Shown: piece by piece, positions 7,126 to 7,257 of the stretch
How the letters are laid out: each line of letters opens with the position of its first letter
How positions within the stretch are numbered: position 1 is the stretch's first letter
Assembly (NCBI GenBank): GCA_027083915.1
Contig: JALWML010000108.1
Location: 1 to 7,257, forward strand
DNA: 7,257 nt
Origin: Lysobacterales bacterium
Lineage (GTDB): Bacteria; Pseudomonadota; Gammaproteobacteria; Xanthomonadales; Marinicellaceae
Reading direction: 5' to 3'
Made by a program: the position numbers and the translations under genes
The notes under the pieces: model-generated
The model's input: only the letters and a program-made list of their open reading frames with translations
Told to the model about the DNA's origin: nothing
The model's database searches: none

Positions 7126-7153
7126 AGAGTTTATTGCATCTAACTTATTAATA

Positions 7154-7257
7154 ATGCCTAAAATTACAGAATTAAATCGCTTACTAAGCTACATGGCTTT
7201 TCGTATTTTTAAGCCACTGGTAGTGCTTTTTCTAAGAAATTCTGTTCCTTATCAAAC
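7154..7257 (+). CDS. Start of a DUF6502-like protein, cut by the window end
   Basis: An open frame from ATG 7154 runs to the window end, giving 34 residues plus a partial codon. It reads MPKITELNRLLSYMAFRIF followed by KPLVVLFLRNSVPYQ. The pattern R-x-x-(K/R)PLV-x-x-x-LR-x-x-V-x-Y resembles the N-terminus I recall for DUF6502 proteins (RPLVRLLLRxGVxY), a family of unknown function. The recall is unverified and the piece is short. No Shine-Dalgarno sequence is seen before the ATG. A good promoter and the preceding terminator place it outside the operon. Confidence 0.55.
   Translation, partial: MPKITELNRLLSYMAFRIFKPLVVLFLRNSVPYQ

Overview
The window comes from an AT-rich, Gram-negative bacterium, most likely a low-GC gammaproteobacterium. 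An outer-membrane porin of the OprO/OprP type with a C-terminal phenylalanine shows the Gram-negative envelope. A secreted protein ends in two W-Y-D...G-E-G-type domains of a kind I associate with Lysobacterales and Marinicella-like bacteria. That taxonomic guess rests on memory of sequence style, not on a search.

Layout: bases 1-52 are a short leader with all three frames closed by base 25, so any upstream gene has ended. Five plus-strand genes follow almost without gaps: (1) a DUF1611/dethiobiotin-synthetase-like P-loop NTPase with a cysteine-containing N-terminal domain (53-1189); (2) an ABC exporter half-transporter with fused membrane and ATPase domains and degenerate motifs (1193-2866); (3) a cytosolic alpha/beta hydrolase with a complete Ser-Asp-His triad (2847-3656); (4) an OprO/OprP-like porin (3659-4762); (5) a 747-residue secreted protein with seven blade-like repeats and two C-terminal disulfide-type domains (4775-7018). 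Junctions are +3, -20, +2 and +12 nt, and a strong intrinsic terminator follows at 7045-7075. A sigma70-like promoter at 7097-7125 then drives a new gene, cut by the window end, that resembles DUF6502.

How the genes may work together (inference): the tight spacing and the single terminator argue for one transcript. Its products cover every compartment: two cytosolic enzymes, an inner-membrane exporter, an outer-membrane channel and a probably extracellular or periplasmic propeller protein. This would fit making or modifying a small molecule or peptide, exporting it and handling it at the surface, but no substrate can be read from the sequence. No confident promoter for the operon is visible, so its start may lie upstream of base 1.
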